Shown here: positions 9,153 to 18,468 of the stretch, one piece after another
Numbering within the stretch: position 1 is the stretch's first letter
How the letters are laid out: every line of letters starts with the position of its first letter
Assembly: GCA_965215705.1 (NCBI GenBank)
Contig: CBDCEE010000003.1
Span: 558,001-622,000 of the forward strand
Origin: JAAXPZ01 sp965215705
GTDB lineage: Bacteria > Campylobacterota > Campylobacteria > Campylobacterales > Sulfurovaceae
Direction of reading: 5' to 3'
Length of the DNA: 64,000 bases
The notes under the pieces: model-generated
Databases searched by the model: none
The model's input: only the letters and a program-made list of their open reading frames with translations
What the model was told of the DNA's origin: nothing
Position numbers and translations under genes: made by a program

Positions 9153-10083
9153 TGATGAACTCCACAAAAGTATCACTGTCATTGGGGCACTTGGCGACCC
9201 TGTACGCCTCATAGCCGATCTTTTCAGCGATCTGCCTATGTTCGATATCCAGTTCAAAGACCGTTTCAGAGTTATCGATCGTAAATGCCAAGGGATAGAT
9301 CAGTACTTTGAGATGTAGCGGCTTACGTAACACATCGGCAAGGTTCGGCTCCAACCATGCCCCACCCCCTACCTTAGACTGATAGACTAGTTTGACTGCT
9401 TTAAAATGGAGACCTCGTTGGCGAAGCTTCTCTTTGATCCTGTAGACATTGGCCTCGATCTGGTTGGCATAGGGATCTCCTGCCTTGATAATACTCATCG
9501 GAAGTCCATGTGCTGAAAGTAGTAACTCAAATGTCTCTGCATCTCCGTCTCCCAGTGCCTCCAGGATACCATCGATCTGCATCTCTATATAGGCATCTGC
9601 TATAGCATAGGGCTCTACAGTTTTGATCACAGGAGTATAGCTCAGTGCTGCACACTGCGCCTCTACATCCTCTACCGAAGAGAGTGTGGTCGTAGTGGAA
9701 TAGTGCGGATACATAGGAAAAAGTATGATCTCCTCTATTCCCGCCTCCTGAAAGTGCTTGAGCGCATCATAGGCAAAAGGAGGGACATAACGCATGGCAG
9801 GCAGTACTGGCAGTCCTGAGAGATTCTCTACTTTCTGACATAAAGCCTGTGTAATCTCAGTCAATGGAGATTTACCACCGATCTCTTTGTAATTCTCCTG
9901 GGCTTCATGGAGTCGTTTTTTGATGATGATATTCCCCACCAGTTTTCTGCTTTTGCTGTTCATCGGCAGGATATGCTTGTCTGCAAACATATTGCGCAGG
10001 AACATCTCTACTTCATCGATGCTGTTGGGTCCACCCATATTGAGCAGTAATACGCCTTTTTTCAAATCCGAAACTCCCTGCAA
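9130..10083 (-). CDS. hemH: Ferrochelatase
   Basis: A 317-aa enzyme inserting ferrous iron into protoporphyrin IX, the last step of haem synthesis. Visible motifs are the N-terminal LLLNMGGPNSIDEVEMFLRNMF, the catalytic-His region LLSAHGLPMSIIKAGDPY at about 191-208, and YQSKVGGGAWLEPNLAD near 250. No C-terminal extension. Start at 10083; first gene of the hemH-vanZ-yigZ-methyltransferase operon and divergent from tag. Confidence 0.95.
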   Translation of the reverse strand: MQGVSDLKKGVLLLNMGGPNSIDEVEMFLRNMFADKHILPMNSKSRKLVGNIIIKKRLHEAQENYKEIGGKSPLTEITQALCQKVENLSGLPVLPAMRYVPPFAYDALKHFQEAGIEEIILFPMYPHYSTTTTLSSVEDVEAQCAALSYTPVIKTVEPYAIADAYIEMQIDGILEALGDGDAETFELLLSAHGLPMSIIKAGDPYANQIEANVYRIKEKLRQRGLHFKAVKLVYQSKVGGGAWLEPNLADVLRKPLHLKVLIYPLAFTIDNSETVFELDIEHRQIAEKIGYEAYRVAKCPNDSDTFVEFISEQIATL

Positions 10084-10128
10084 TTTATAAAAGATAGTAG
10101 CAAATTTTTGGTTTGAGGTCGGTTATAG

Positions 10129-10134
10129 TATAAT
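10129..10134 (+). promoter_or_regulatory. -10 box of tag, six bases before the ATG
   Basis: A TATAAT lies at 10129-10134 and the tag ATG begins at 10141, so transcription would be expected to start at or next to the start codon. A TTGGTT at 10108-10113 with 15-bp spacing is a possible -35. No Shine-Dalgarno is present. The same geometry recurs before truD, the small lipoprotein at 35760 and the deacetylase gene. Confidence 0.5.
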
Positions 10135-10140
10135 GCAAAC

Positions 10141-10719
10141 ATGAAAGCAGATAACAAATCACGATGCTCTTGGGCAAACCCCAGCAATCCCCTCTACCTC
10201 GCCTACCACGATCATGAGTGGGGCGTGCCGACCTACGATGACAAGGCACTCTTTGAGCTGATCGTACTGGAAGGGGCACAGGCAGGGCTCTCTTGGGAGA
10301 CCATCCTCAACAAGCGAGATAACTACCGTGAAGTCTTTGATGGCTTTGATGTGCAGAAGGTCGCAGCCTATGATGAGGAGAAGATAGAAGCTCTCCTGCA
10401 AAACGCAGGTATCGTCCGCAACCAGCTCAAGATCCGCTCAGCCATCCGCAATGCCAAAGTCTTTATTGAGATTCAGGAGGAGTTTGGCAGTTTCTCAGCA
10501 TTTATCTGGGCATATGTAGATCACAGACCTATCCTCAACCACTTTAAAAACAGTGAAGAAGTGCCTGCCTCTACCGCACTCTCTGATATGCTCTCAAAGG
10601 AGCTCAAAAGTCGAGGGATGAATTTTGTAGGTTCAACCATCATGTATGCCTATATGCAGTCGATCGGCATGGTCAATGATCATCTACTGGGGTGCTTCAA
10701 ACACCCCGCCAACCAATAA
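10141..10719 (+). CDS. tag: DNA-3-methyladenine glycosylase I
   Basis: A 192-aa base-excision repair enzyme that removes 3-methyladenine. Visible features are RCSWANP at the N-terminus (first zinc-binding Cys), YHDHEWGVP, ELIVLEGAQAGLSWETIL, and the C-terminal FVGSTIMYAYMQSIGMVNDHLLGCFKH, which supplies the remaining zinc His and Cys residues. Length matches E. coli Tag. The mRNA is probably leaderless, since a TATAAT sits only six bases upstream of the ATG. Confidence 0.94.
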   Translation: MKADNKSRCSWANPSNPLYLAYHDHEWGVPTYDDKALFELIVLEGAQAGLSWETILNKRDNYREVFDGFDVQKVAAYDEEKIEALLQNAGIVRNQLKIRSAIRNAKVFIEIQEEFGSFSAFIWAYVDHRPILNHFKNSEEVPASTALSDMLSKELKSRGMNFVGSTIMYAYMQSIGMVNDHLLGCFKHPANQ

Positions 10720-10740
10720 CCAATACACCAATATACTCAA

Positions 10741-11793
10741 TCATTTCCCTTGAATATAATCCAGATCGGAAATAATCGTCCATGCTCTGGCCTTTTTCAT
10801 ATAGGCTTTTTGTGAGTCTACAATCTCTTTAAAAAGTGGGTTTTTTGCACTCTTTTGGGCTACGAGCTCGTCGGTGATAGTTTTTAGTTTATCCATGATC
10901 TCCTTGGGAAAGGTCTTGACCTGAATATGTGGGTAGTCGTTTTTCATCGTTGCCCACGCTTCACTATTGAGGTGATAGAACTCAATATACATGCGATACG
11001 CTGCCAGTCTCATCGCATTGCGAAGGATACTTTTGTTTTTGTCGCTGAGCTTGTCATAGGCTTTTTTGTTGACCATAAACTGTGCTTCTGCACCGGGCTC
11101 ATGCCAGCCACCATAGTAGTAGGGAGCGATCTTGTGAAAGCCCATCTTGATATCCATACCTGGCCCTACCCACTCTAGTGCATCGATCGTACCACGGTCC
11201 AGTGAGGTATAGAGCTCACCCGGTGGGATGTTAGTCACTGATACGCCCAGCTTGGAGATCACTTCACCAGCGAAGCCCGGTATTCGCATACGCAGTCCTT
11301 TGAGATCATCTACTGTCTTGATCTCTTTTTTGAACCAACCACCCATCTGGTTGCCTGTGTTTCCCCCCTGAAAAGAGAGGATACCATACTTGGCATAGGC
11401 TTGTGTCATCAACTCAAATCCCCCGCCAAACTCCATCCACGCCATACGCTCAGGTGCAGTCATACCAAAAGGCATGGTGGTAAAAGGCATCAAATTGATA
11501 TCTTTGCCTTTCCAGAAATAGGAGGTACTGTGCCCCATCTCATACTGTCCACCCTTGACCATATCGAAGATCCCCATGGGAGCCTTGTGCTTGTTGGACG
11601 AGTCTACACGGATCGTAAACTCCCCGCCACTCATCTGATCTACATACTCTGCTACTTTGTTAGAGGCGGTGATGATGGGTGCTGCTGCACTCCCCCATGT
11701 AGTAGCCATCTTCCATTTGACCTTGTCTCCTGCATGGGCAGTGATCGCCAGCACTGCGACGAGACAGAGTTTTCCTATCGGTTTTATGTTCAC
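10741..11793 (-). CDS. TRAP transporter solute-binding protein (DctP family)
   Basis: The start is a GTG at 11793 preceded by AAGGAG; it gives a 350-aa precursor with a signal peptide (IGKLCLVAVLAITAHA). The mature part begins DKVKWKMATTWG, and the DctP core with LRIPGFAGEVISKLGV and IPPGELYTSLDRGTIDALEWVGPG is clear. DctP proteins deliver organic acids to a TRAP permease. No DctQ or DctM gene is nearby, so it is either an orphan or works with a permease elsewhere. The substrate cannot be told from sequence. Confidence 0.88.
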   Translation of the reverse strand: MNIKPIGKLCLVAVLAITAHAGDKVKWKMATTWGSAAAPIITASNKVAEYVDQMSGGEFTIRVDSSNKHKAPMGIFDMVKGGQYEMGHSTSYFWKGKDINLMPFTTMPFGMTAPERMAWMEFGGGFELMTQAYAKYGILSFQGGNTGNQMGGWFKKEIKTVDDLKGLRMRIPGFAGEVISKLGVSVTNIPPGELYTSLDRGTIDALEWVGPGMDIKMGFHKIAPYYYGGWHEPGAEAQFMVNKKAYDKLSDKNKSILRNAMRLAAYRMYIEFYHLNSEAWATMKNDYPHIQVKTFPKEIMDKLKTITDELVAQKSAKNPLFKEIVDSQKAYMKKARAWTIISDLDYIQGK

Positions 11794-11899
11794 AATTTCT
11801 CCTTTTGATAGTGATGTGGGGTATTGTACAATAGCTATCTTAAAGCCCATCCCATCAGCTATAGTCATGAAAGGTCACACTCTATTCACCAAACCCGGC

Positions 11900-11905
11900 T
11901 ATAAT
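11900..11905 (+). promoter_or_regulatory. -10 box of truD, six bases before the ATG
   Basis: TATAAT at 11900-11905 followed by ACCGCT and then the ATG at 11912. The following AATACCGCTATGAAAA is identical to the sequence at the lipoprotein start at 35760. No Shine-Dalgarno is seen, consistent with a leaderless transcript. Confidence 0.5.
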
Positions 11906-11911
11906 ACCGCT

Positions 11912-13000
11912 ATGAAAACATATGCCTATGACCATGACCCTATCTCGTTTGACTTTCTACGGAGTGTAGAGCGTTTTTTTGTAGAGGAGCTCCCCCTCTT
12001 TGAACCTAGCGGTAAAGGGGACTTTCTCTTTCTTGATATTAAAAAATATGATCTCAGTACCTGGAGACTGCTCAATATCTTTAAAGAGGCGACTGGAGCG
12101 GACGATAGAGAGATCGGATATGCCGGACTCAAGGATAAAAATGCCACTGCCGTCCAGCGTATCTCTCTGCCTAAAAAATATGAAAAAATGTTAAAAAATA
12201 TCACCACAGAACGGATAGAGATCCTGCATAAAGACTATAACCGTCTCCCACTCAAAATCGGGCAACTCAAAGGCAACCGATTTAAGATCATTCTCAAAAA
12301 GATCACTGCCAAAGAGGCTGAAAGGTTTGCCAAAATAGGAAACATGATGCAAGAGAAAGGCATCCCCAACTACTTTGGCTATCAGCGTTTTGGAGAAGAC
12401 GGCAAGAGCTGGCAACAAGGCAAAGAGATCGCCCACTCAGGCAAGCGACTCAAAGGGGCCAAAGAGAAGCTGCTGGTCTCTGCCTACCAGAGCCATCTCT
12501 TCAACCAATGGCTCTCCCAACGTGTCAACCTCTCCAAAGTCATCACAGAAAATGAGATTGACAAAGCAACACAGACCCTAGGCTATCCTCTCCCTCTGAT
12601 CAAAGAGCTTGCAAAACAGCCACAGTTCTTCAAGCTCTTTATAGGTGAAAGCCTTATGCCCTACCCACAGGGTAAGCTGAGCTATAGCAAGGATATGTTC
12701 CACTCTGCCAAACGCTTTGAGAGGCGTGAGGTCAGCCCCACAGGGCTACTCTGCGGAGAGAAGGTCTCACGCTCCCATGCCGATGCCAGACATCTTGAGC
12801 TCCCTCACGATGATGAAGAGCTCACCAGCCTACGTGGAGACAGACGCTTCGCATGGATCTGGCCAGAGGATTTTAGCAGCAGTTATGATGCCTCTTCAGG
12901 TGCACTGACCGTCCACTTTACCCTGCCCAAAGGCTCCTATGCCACTGCTTTTCTCGAAGAGATAGGCAAGCACTCACTACGTCCGGAGAAGAAACGCTAA
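11912..13000 (+). CDS. truD: tRNA pseudouridine(13) synthase
   Basis: A 362-aa TruD-family pseudouridine synthase acting on U13 of tRNA-Glu. The catalytic Asp is D75 in GYAGLKDKNATAVQRISLP; other family features are LKGNRFKIIL and GIPNYFGYQRFGEDGKSWQQGK. The open frame extends upstream to 11657, but that part is antisense to the dctP gene. The ATG at 11912 gives the usual family N-terminus. The next gene starts 1 bp after the stop, so the two are probably co-transcribed. Confidence 0.93.
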   Translation: MKTYAYDHDPISFDFLRSVERFFVEELPLFEPSGKGDFLFLDIKKYDLSTWRLLNIFKEATGADDREIGYAGLKDKNATAVQRISLPKKYEKMLKNITTERIEILHKDYNRLPLKIGQLKGNRFKIILKKITAKEAERFAKIGNMMQEKGIPNYFGYQRFGEDGKSWQQGKEIAHSGKRLKGAKEKLLVSAYQSHLFNQWLSQRVNLSKVITENEIDKATQTLGYPLPLIKELAKQPQFFKLFIGESLMPYPQGKLSYSKDMFHSAKRFERREVSPTGLLCGEKVSRSHADARHLELPHDDEELTSLRGDRRFAWIWPEDFSSSYDASSGALTVHFTLPKGSYATAFLEEIGKHSLRPEKKR

Positions 13001-13001
13001 C

Positions 13002-14330
13002 ATGAAGAAAATACGTTTCTTGACCTTACTGCTTGTTTGTACTGCTATCATAGAAGCAGGCTATAGCATCAAGGCAGGTAAACGCTCACGTTCTGCGATC
13101 GACAAACTGCCTTTTCATACCGTAGCAGATATGAAGCGTATCCCGCAACGTACCTCCTACTATGCCAAGCAGCTCATCCCCCTCTCTAGGTCACAGCAGC
13201 TTCGTTATGATCGTGCCTACAACAAACGCTATTTCGCTCCTTGGAGCAAAAGCGGCATGCATGAACCCCAAAAAGACCTCACCTGGCAGGTACGCTTCGT
13301 CCAAAAACGCAAGATCTATGACGGCAGGAAGCGAGTAGTCCCTGCCAAAGCATGGCAGTGGTGGATCAGCAACTCCAACCTAGAGAACATCGACACTGTC
13401 AGAGGCAGAGCCATCTCTGTCAGGCATACCAACCTCAGGGCTTTTCCTACCAATACCCCTGCCTACAGAGACCCATGGAAGACCACGGAGGGCTTTCCTT
13501 TTGACTACAACCAAAACTCAGAGCTCCATCTCAATGTGCCACTCTATGTCTCCCACTACTCTCGGGATAGAAAATGGGCATTTGTCCATGCAGGACACGC
13601 TTTTGGCTGGGTGAAGTTCTCTGATATTGCATTGGTGAGCAGCGCATTTATCAAGCGTTTCAAGACAGGCCGCTATGCTATCAGTACCAAGGACAATCTC
13701 TATCTCTACAAAGACGGCAGAAAGTTCAGTATCCTCAAACTCGCTACCCTCTTCCCTCTCTCACGCAACAACAAGCTCCTCTCTCTGGCCACACGCAACA
13801 CCAAAGGCCATGCCGTCCTCAAAAAACTCAGAAAACCGGCAGATGCTCAAGTCGCCCAAAAACCTATCTCCTTCACCCCTGGCAATGTCGCCTATATCTC
13901 CCAGCAGTTTCGTAATGAACCCTATGGCTGGGGTGGCAAGCTCTATACCAGAGACTGCTCCTCTACGACCAGAGACTTTCTAGGCTGTTTTGGGATCTAT
14001 CTAGACAGAAACTCCGCCAAACAAGCCAAAAACGGCAAACAGATCAAGATCAAAGGGATGGAAAAAGCAGAGAAGAAACAGGCGATCCTGGCACACGCCA
14101 AGCCCTTCCGCTCCCTACTCTATGTCCCCGGACATATAGGGCTCTATCTGGGTAGCTACAAAGGAGAACCAGTCATCATGCATACCTACTGGGGCATCCG
14201 TCTCAACAACTGGGACAAGTACACCCTCGCACGCACCATCATCACCACCACAGAACCAGGCAAAGAGCATCCCCAGATCAGAGAAAAAAGCAAGCTGATC
14301 AATACTTTGCAGAAGATCATTAACTTTTAG
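13002..14330 (+). CDS. NlpC/P60 cell-wall peptidase with SH3b domains (DvLysin type)
   Basis: A 442-aa exported protein with a signal peptide in the first 20 residues. It has a stabilising N-terminal domain, two SH3b-like domains (RHTNLRAFPTNTPAY near 145; KWAFVHAGHAFGWVKFSDIAL near 190) and a C-terminal NlpC/P60 domain. The likely catalytic set is C319 (TRDCSSTTRDF), H378 (GHIGLYLG) and H394 (MHTYWGIR). This architecture matches gamma-D-glutamyl-diamino-acid endopeptidases such as DvLysin of Desulfovibrio, which cut peptidoglycan stem peptides. It starts 1 bp after truD. Confidence 0.85.
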   Translation: MKKIRFLTLLLVCTAIIEAGYSIKAGKRSRSAIDKLPFHTVADMKRIPQRTSYYAKQLIPLSRSQQLRYDRAYNKRYFAPWSKSGMHEPQKDLTWQVRFVQKRKIYDGRKRVVPAKAWQWWISNSNLENIDTVRGRAISVRHTNLRAFPTNTPAYRDPWKTTEGFPFDYNQNSELHLNVPLYVSHYSRDRKWAFVHAGHAFGWVKFSDIALVSSAFIKRFKTGRYAISTKDNLYLYKDGRKFSILKLATLFPLSRNNKLLSLATRNTKGHAVLKKLRKPADAQVAQKPISFTPGNVAYISQQFRNEPYGWGGKLYTRDCSSTTRDFLGCFGIYLDRNSAKQAKNGKQIKIKGMEKAEKKQAILAHAKPFRSLLYVPGHIGLYLGSYKGEPVIMHTYWGIRLNNWDKYTLARTIITTTEPGKEHPQIREKSKLINTLQKIINF

Positions 14331-14362
14331 TATTTTTTATCATACTGTCATTGAGTAAAAGA

Positions 14363-14368
14363 TATAAT
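14363..14368 (+). promoter_or_regulatory. -10 box deciding the start of the EAL protein
   Basis: A TATAAT at 14363-14368 overlaps the upstream ATG (14367) of the GGDEF/EAL frame. If it is a true -10 element, transcription starts near 14375 and that ATG cannot be used. The GTG at 14397, preceded by GAGGGAAG, then becomes the natural start. No good -35 is visible. Confidence 0.45.
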
Positions 14369-14396
14369 GATATCCTTTAAATCTGAGGGAAGAAGT

Positions 14397-16226
14397 GTGC
14401 AAACAATAAACAACTTTTTACTGTCACTAGGTATAAGTAACAGTATTATTTTCATATTACTGATAGCTGCTGTCGTACTGTATTTTTATCAACTACATAA
14501 AGCCTCCTCTTTTGCTAATAGAAAAAAGCGGCTTCTGGATGTCTCTTTCCACCTCATTGACCATCCCGTGATCATTTTTTCAGACAATTATCAGGTCATA
14601 TGTGCCAATGATCAGGTACAAAAATATATAAACATTCGAAGAGGAGACTCTATCAAAGAGATCTCAACTCTCCCTTTTATACGTATAGAAAACGTTTGGA
14701 AAACGCTAGAAGAACTGGTAGAAATATATAAAAAAACAGCCAAAGAAACCCTCTATCTCACAGAGGTAAGGATCAAGACCCACATAGAAGAAGAGAGACC
14801 GGTAAATATACATATAAGTGGTTCTTGTATTGAAGAAAGTATCCAATATATCGGTATTGCCATCTTTGATATCAGTGACCAGCTTGAGCTCTCTAAGATC
14901 CATTATCAAAACATTACTACCGGATTGCCAAACCATAACAAAGCGATTGCTGATATAGGTCTCATGGCACACAAGATGCTTGCAGTCAATAAAAAGTTTG
15001 CGGTAGCCATTATTAGTATAGACCATTTTTTAGAAATTATCTCAACCATAGGATACACACAATCACTTACTATGGTTTCAACGATCGGGAAATACCTACA
15101 AAAAATTTCTCATCAAAATAATCTTCAACTTTATCATATGACGAGTAATAACTTCTTGCTACTTATTCCGGAAATCGATACCGTGGAAGAGAGTCGTAAA
15201 ATAGTCGATACCTATAAAGCAGATTGTGAACAGTTGCTGCATAATAAAAATGACAGCTTGCAGTTCACTATCTCGGCAGGTATAAGCTTTTATCCCCATA
15301 ATGCCGTTGAAAACCTGATCAACAGTGCCTACCATGCCCTCTCGCTTGCTACAGAACAAGGCCTTGGCTATACGGTGATCGCAGCGCAGGATCAAATGGG
15401 CAAAAAGAAACCGATATCCATCGAATACAGTGAGATCAAAAATGCACTCGAGAGAGAACAGTTCACCCTCTATTATCAACCTATCTACAAGACTGGCAAT
15501 CATACTATTGTTTCAGCAGAAGCTTTGATCAGATGGGAACACCCGACAAAGGGGATCATCCCCCCTGATCAGTTTTTGCCTCTGGTAGAAAAAACCGGAT
15601 TTATGAAGTCTATGAGTGAGTATGTGACAAGAGAAGCCATCAAGCAGCTTGCTACATGGAACACGCTTGGATTTCAAAAGATTCAACTTGCGATCAATCT
15701 CTCTATGCGGGAGTTTGAATCAGCAGACTACCCCATGCTCCTTGATGCTTTGTTGGGGAAGTACAAGGTCAACACTGCGCAGCTCAAAGTAGAGATCACT
15801 GAGAATATCGCTATGGCAAATGAAACATACAGTACCAAGCAATTTGCAAAACTCAAAAAACTCGGCATAGAGATCTCGCTGGATGATTTTGGTACCGGGT
15901 ACTCCTCTTTTTCTATGCTGGAGTCTTTTCCTATCAACACAGTCAAGATCGATAGAGGCTTTGTCACAGATATGATCCAAAACAAAGACCACTATATCAT
16001 CGTCAAAGCGATGATCGCAATGACACATGCGCTTGGGATCAAAGTGATCGCAGAAGGTATAGAGAACAGTGCTACAGCAACGGCACTCCAAGAGCTTGGA
16101 TGCGACTATATGCAAGGGTATCATTTAGGGAAGCCTATGCCTGTCTTTGAGTTTCAAGAGCTTATCCGAAGTGAAAGACAAGTTTTAAAAACAGATGATA
16201 TAATCATATTAGAAACAGAGACATAA
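14397..16226 (+). CDS. Membrane-anchored cyclic-di-GMP phosphodiesterase (EAL) with degenerate GGDEF domain
   Basis: A 609-aa protein (GTG start at 14397, chosen because a TATAAT covers the in-frame ATG at 14367). One N-terminal membrane helix (SIIFILLIAAVVLYFYQL) is followed by a PAS-like region, a GGDEF-like domain and an EAL domain. The GGDEF signature is replaced by SNNF (HMTSNNFLLLIP), so cyclase activity is unlikely. The EAL domain keeps AEALIRW, AINLS, EITEN, DDFGTGYSS, KIDRGFV and AEGIEN, the metal and catalytic residues of active phosphodiesterases. It most likely degrades cyclic-di-GMP. Confidence 0.88.
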   Translation: MQTINNFLLSLGISNSIIFILLIAAVVLYFYQLHKASSFANRKKRLLDVSFHLIDHPVIIFSDNYQVICANDQVQKYINIRRGDSIKEISTLPFIRIENVWKTLEELVEIYKKTAKETLYLTEVRIKTHIEEERPVNIHISGSCIEESIQYIGIAIFDISDQLELSKIHYQNITTGLPNHNKAIADIGLMAHKMLAVNKKFAVAIISIDHFLEIISTIGYTQSLTMVSTIGKYLQKISHQNNLQLYHMTSNNFLLLIPEIDTVEESRKIVDTYKADCEQLLHNKNDSLQFTISAGISFYPHNAVENLINSAYHALSLATEQGLGYTVIAAQDQMGKKKPISIEYSEIKNALEREQFTLYYQPIYKTGNHTIVSAEALIRWEHPTKGIIPPDQFLPLVEKTGFMKSMSEYVTREAIKQLATWNTLGFQKIQLAINLSMREFESADYPMLLDALLGKYKVNTAQLKVEITENIAMANETYSTKQFAKLKKLGIEISLDDFGTGYSSFSMLESFPINTVKIDRGFVTDMIQNKDHYIIVKAMIAMTHALGIKVIAEGIENSATATALQELGCDYMQGYHLGKPMPVFEFQELIRSERQVLKTDDIIILETET

Positions 16227-16253
16227 CAACCACATCAAATATCAGGAGTATTC

Positions 16254-17357
16254 ATGGGATTAGGCATAGGTTTGGTAGGTTTACCAAACGTAGGGAAATC
16301 AACTACATTTAACGCACTTACTAAAGCACAAAATGCAGAGAGTGCAAACTATCCATTCTGTACGATCGAGCCAAACAAAGCTGTCGTACCGGTACCGGAT
16401 GAGCGACTCGAAGCACTTTCCAAGATCGTAACACCGGAGCGTATCCAGTATTCAACACTCGATTTTGTTGATATTGCAGGACTGGTCAAGGGTGCCAGCA
16501 AGGGAGAAGGTCTCGGTAACAAGTTTCTGGAAAATATCCGTGAGACAGAAGTGATACTGCATATTGTCCGCTGTTTTGAAGATGAGAACATTACCCATAC
16601 AGAAGGATCTATCGATCCTATTAGAGATATAGAGATCATCGAGACAGAGCTGTTACTGGCAGATATGGGCAGGCTGGAGAGCCGGATCTCCAGCCTCTCC
16701 CGTAAAGCCAAGGGCAATGACCGCGATGCCAAAGCACAACTAGGGGCGGCAGAGGCACTCTTGGAACATCTAGAAGCTTCTAAACCTGTAGCAACCTTCC
16801 CTGAGAGCGATAGCGATGCCTTTATAGCACTCAACAAGGAGATGCGTTTCCTCACAGCCAAAGAGATCATCTACGGTGCCAACGTGGATGAAGAGGGTCT
16901 GGAAGAGGATAATGACTTCGTTCAGAAACTCAAAGCCTACGCTGCCGAACACGATAGAGAGGTGATCAAACTCTGTGCCAAAGTCGAAGAGGAGATGGTA
17001 GAGTTTGAGGAGGAAGAGAAGATGGAGATGCTGGAGTCTCTTGGGGTGAGTGAATCAGGTCTCGATCAGATCATTCGCAAAGGCTTTGACAAGCTGGGAC
17101 TCATGAGCTACTTCACTGCCGGTGTCAAAGAGGTACGCGCCTGGACGATCCGCAAAAACACTACTGCACCCAAAGCGGCAGCCGTGATTCATAATGACTT
17201 TGAAAAAGGCTTTATCCGTGCAGAGGTGATCAGCTTCGAGGATTTCGTAGCCAACAACGGTGAGCAGGGAGCCAAAGAGGCAGGAAAAATGCGTCTCGAG
17301 GGTAAAGAGTATATCGTTCAAGATGGTGACGTGATGCACTTTAGGTTCAATGTCTGA
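16254..17357 (+). CDS. ychF: Redox-regulated Obg-like ATPase
   Basis: A 367-aa Obg-like P-loop protein. It has GLVGLPNVGKST at residues 6-17, DFVDIAGLVKGASKGEGLGNKFL at about 65-87, and a C-terminal TGS domain (FFTAGVKEVRAWTIRK, then VHNDFEKGFIRAEV-type and YIVQDGDVMHFRFNV). YchF binds ATP rather than GTP and associates with ribosomes. Start has a good AGGAG. Its TGA overlaps the ATG of the next gene. Confidence 0.96.
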   Translation: MGLGIGLVGLPNVGKSTTFNALTKAQNAESANYPFCTIEPNKAVVPVPDERLEALSKIVTPERIQYSTLDFVDIAGLVKGASKGEGLGNKFLENIRETEVILHIVRCFEDENITHTEGSIDPIRDIEIIETELLLADMGRLESRISSLSRKAKGNDRDAKAQLGAAEALLEHLEASKPVATFPESDSDAFIALNKEMRFLTAKEIIYGANVDEEGLEEDNDFVQKLKAYAAEHDREVIKLCAKVEEEMVEFEEEEKMEMLESLGVSESGLDQIIRKGFDKLGLMSYFTAGVKEVRAWTIRKNTTAPKAAAVIHNDFEKGFIRAEVISFEDFVANNGEQGAKEAGKMRLEGKEYIVQDGDVMHFRFNV

Positions 17358-17812
17358 TGAAAAAGTTTTTTCTTATAGGGGTCCTACTGTTATTGGCTGG
17401 CTGCGGTAAGAACCAAAACAGCCTCATGATCACGGTAGACAGCAAGTATACTATGTCAGAAACCATTACGAGGTTTGAAAAAGCGATCAGCCAAAAAGGC
17501 TATACCATTACGGGTACTATAGATCATACAGGCAGAGCCAAAAAAGAAAATATCTACCTGCATCCTACCACCGCCATCACGATAGACAACCCTAAAGTCT
17601 TCTCTGCCCTGCTCACTTGCAACCCCTCACTGGGAATCGATCTACCCATCAGAGTCACAGCATACTCTCTGCTGGGTGGGGATGTCAAGTTCTCTTATAC
17701 CCAGCCAGAATACTGGACGCTCAAGCATAATATTAAGGACAAAGACTGTATCGCAGTTGTGCTGCAAATCGCCAGGGACTTTGATGAAGCCGTAGGAGCG
17801 ATCACGCCATAA
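17357..17812 (+). CDS. DUF302 domain lipoprotein
   Basis: A 151-aa precursor with a lipoprotein signal peptide (LLLLAGCGKN, Cys16) and a DUF302-like domain: SKYTMSETITRFEKAISQKGYTITGTIDHTGRAKK, then CNPSLGIDLPIRVTAYS. DUF302 proteins are small periplasmic or cytoplasmic domains of unknown function, sometimes linked with electron transport. It overlaps ychF by one base (TGATG) and is probably translationally coupled to it. Confidence 0.72.
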   Translation: MKKFFLIGVLLLLAGCGKNQNSLMITVDSKYTMSETITRFEKAISQKGYTITGTIDHTGRAKKENIYLHPTTAITIDNPKVFSALLTCNPSLGIDLPIRVTAYSLLGGDVKFSYTQPEYWTLKHNIKDKDCIAVVLQIARDFDEAVGAITP

Positions 17813-17818
17813 ATATGG

Positions 17819-17824
17819 TATACT
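17819..17824 (+). promoter_or_regulatory. -10 box of the LysE-family gene
   Basis: TATACT at 17819-17824 lies 25 bases before the ATG at 17850, with AAGGAG between them. No clear -35. It suggests the exporter and the following GNAT gene have their own promoter. Confidence 0.35.
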
Positions 17825-17849
17825 CTTCTTCATGATGTAAGGAGATACG

Positions 17850-18464
17850 ATGACACTATTTACTACACTTACCATGACAGGAGCCATGCTTCTGCTAGCG
17901 ATCACCCCAGGTCCTGGTGTGTTTGCTACCATCTCCAGAGCTTTAGCTTCAGGCTTTAAGCAATCCTCTTTTGTCGTGATCGGTATTGTAACTGGAGACT
18001 TGATCTTCTTGCTCTTTGCCATCTTTGGACTCTCTACACTGGCTTCACTCATGGGAGAATTTTTTACTCTGGTCAAATACCTTGGTGGACTCTATCTTCT
18101 TTGGCTTGGCTTTAAAATCTGGACAAGCAGACCCAAAGGCGTAGAGATCACTGCACTCTCGGAGAGTACAGCACTCTCCAACTTTTTTTCCGGTTTGGCA
18201 ATCACATTGGGCAACCCTAAAGTGATCCTGTTTTATCTCGGGTTTTTACCGACTTTTATCGATCTACAAACACTGACTGCTCAGGATATTCTTATTGTCG
18301 CAATCATTGTTTCTACAGTGCTTGGATTGACTATGTTAGGCTATGCCTATATGGCAGCCAAAGCCAAACAGATGATTAAGAGCGAACGTTCAGAGCGTAT
18401 TATGAACAGAGTAGCTGGTGGTGTGATGATGAGCACAGGAAGCATCCTTTTGGCAAAAGGCTAG
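17850..18464 (+). CDS. LysE/RhtB family amino-acid exporter
   Basis: A 204-aa membrane protein with six predicted helices and the LysE-family N-terminal motif MLLLAITPGPGVFATISRALASGFK. The central FFSGLAITLGNPKVILFYLGFLPTFID is also typical. Such proteins export amino acids or their analogues; the substrate is not determinable. AAGGAG precedes the ATG. The GNAT gene follows by 4 bp. Confidence 0.85.
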   Translation: MTLFTTLTMTGAMLLLAITPGPGVFATISRALASGFKQSSFVVIGIVTGDLIFLLFAIFGLSTLASLMGEFFTLVKYLGGLYLLWLGFKIWTSRPKGVEITALSESTALSNFFSGLAITLGNPKVILFYLGFLPTFIDLQTLTAQDILIVAIIVSTVLGLTMLGYAYMAAKAKQMIKSERSERIMNRVAGGVMMSTGSILLAKG

Positions 18465-18468
18465 TCCT

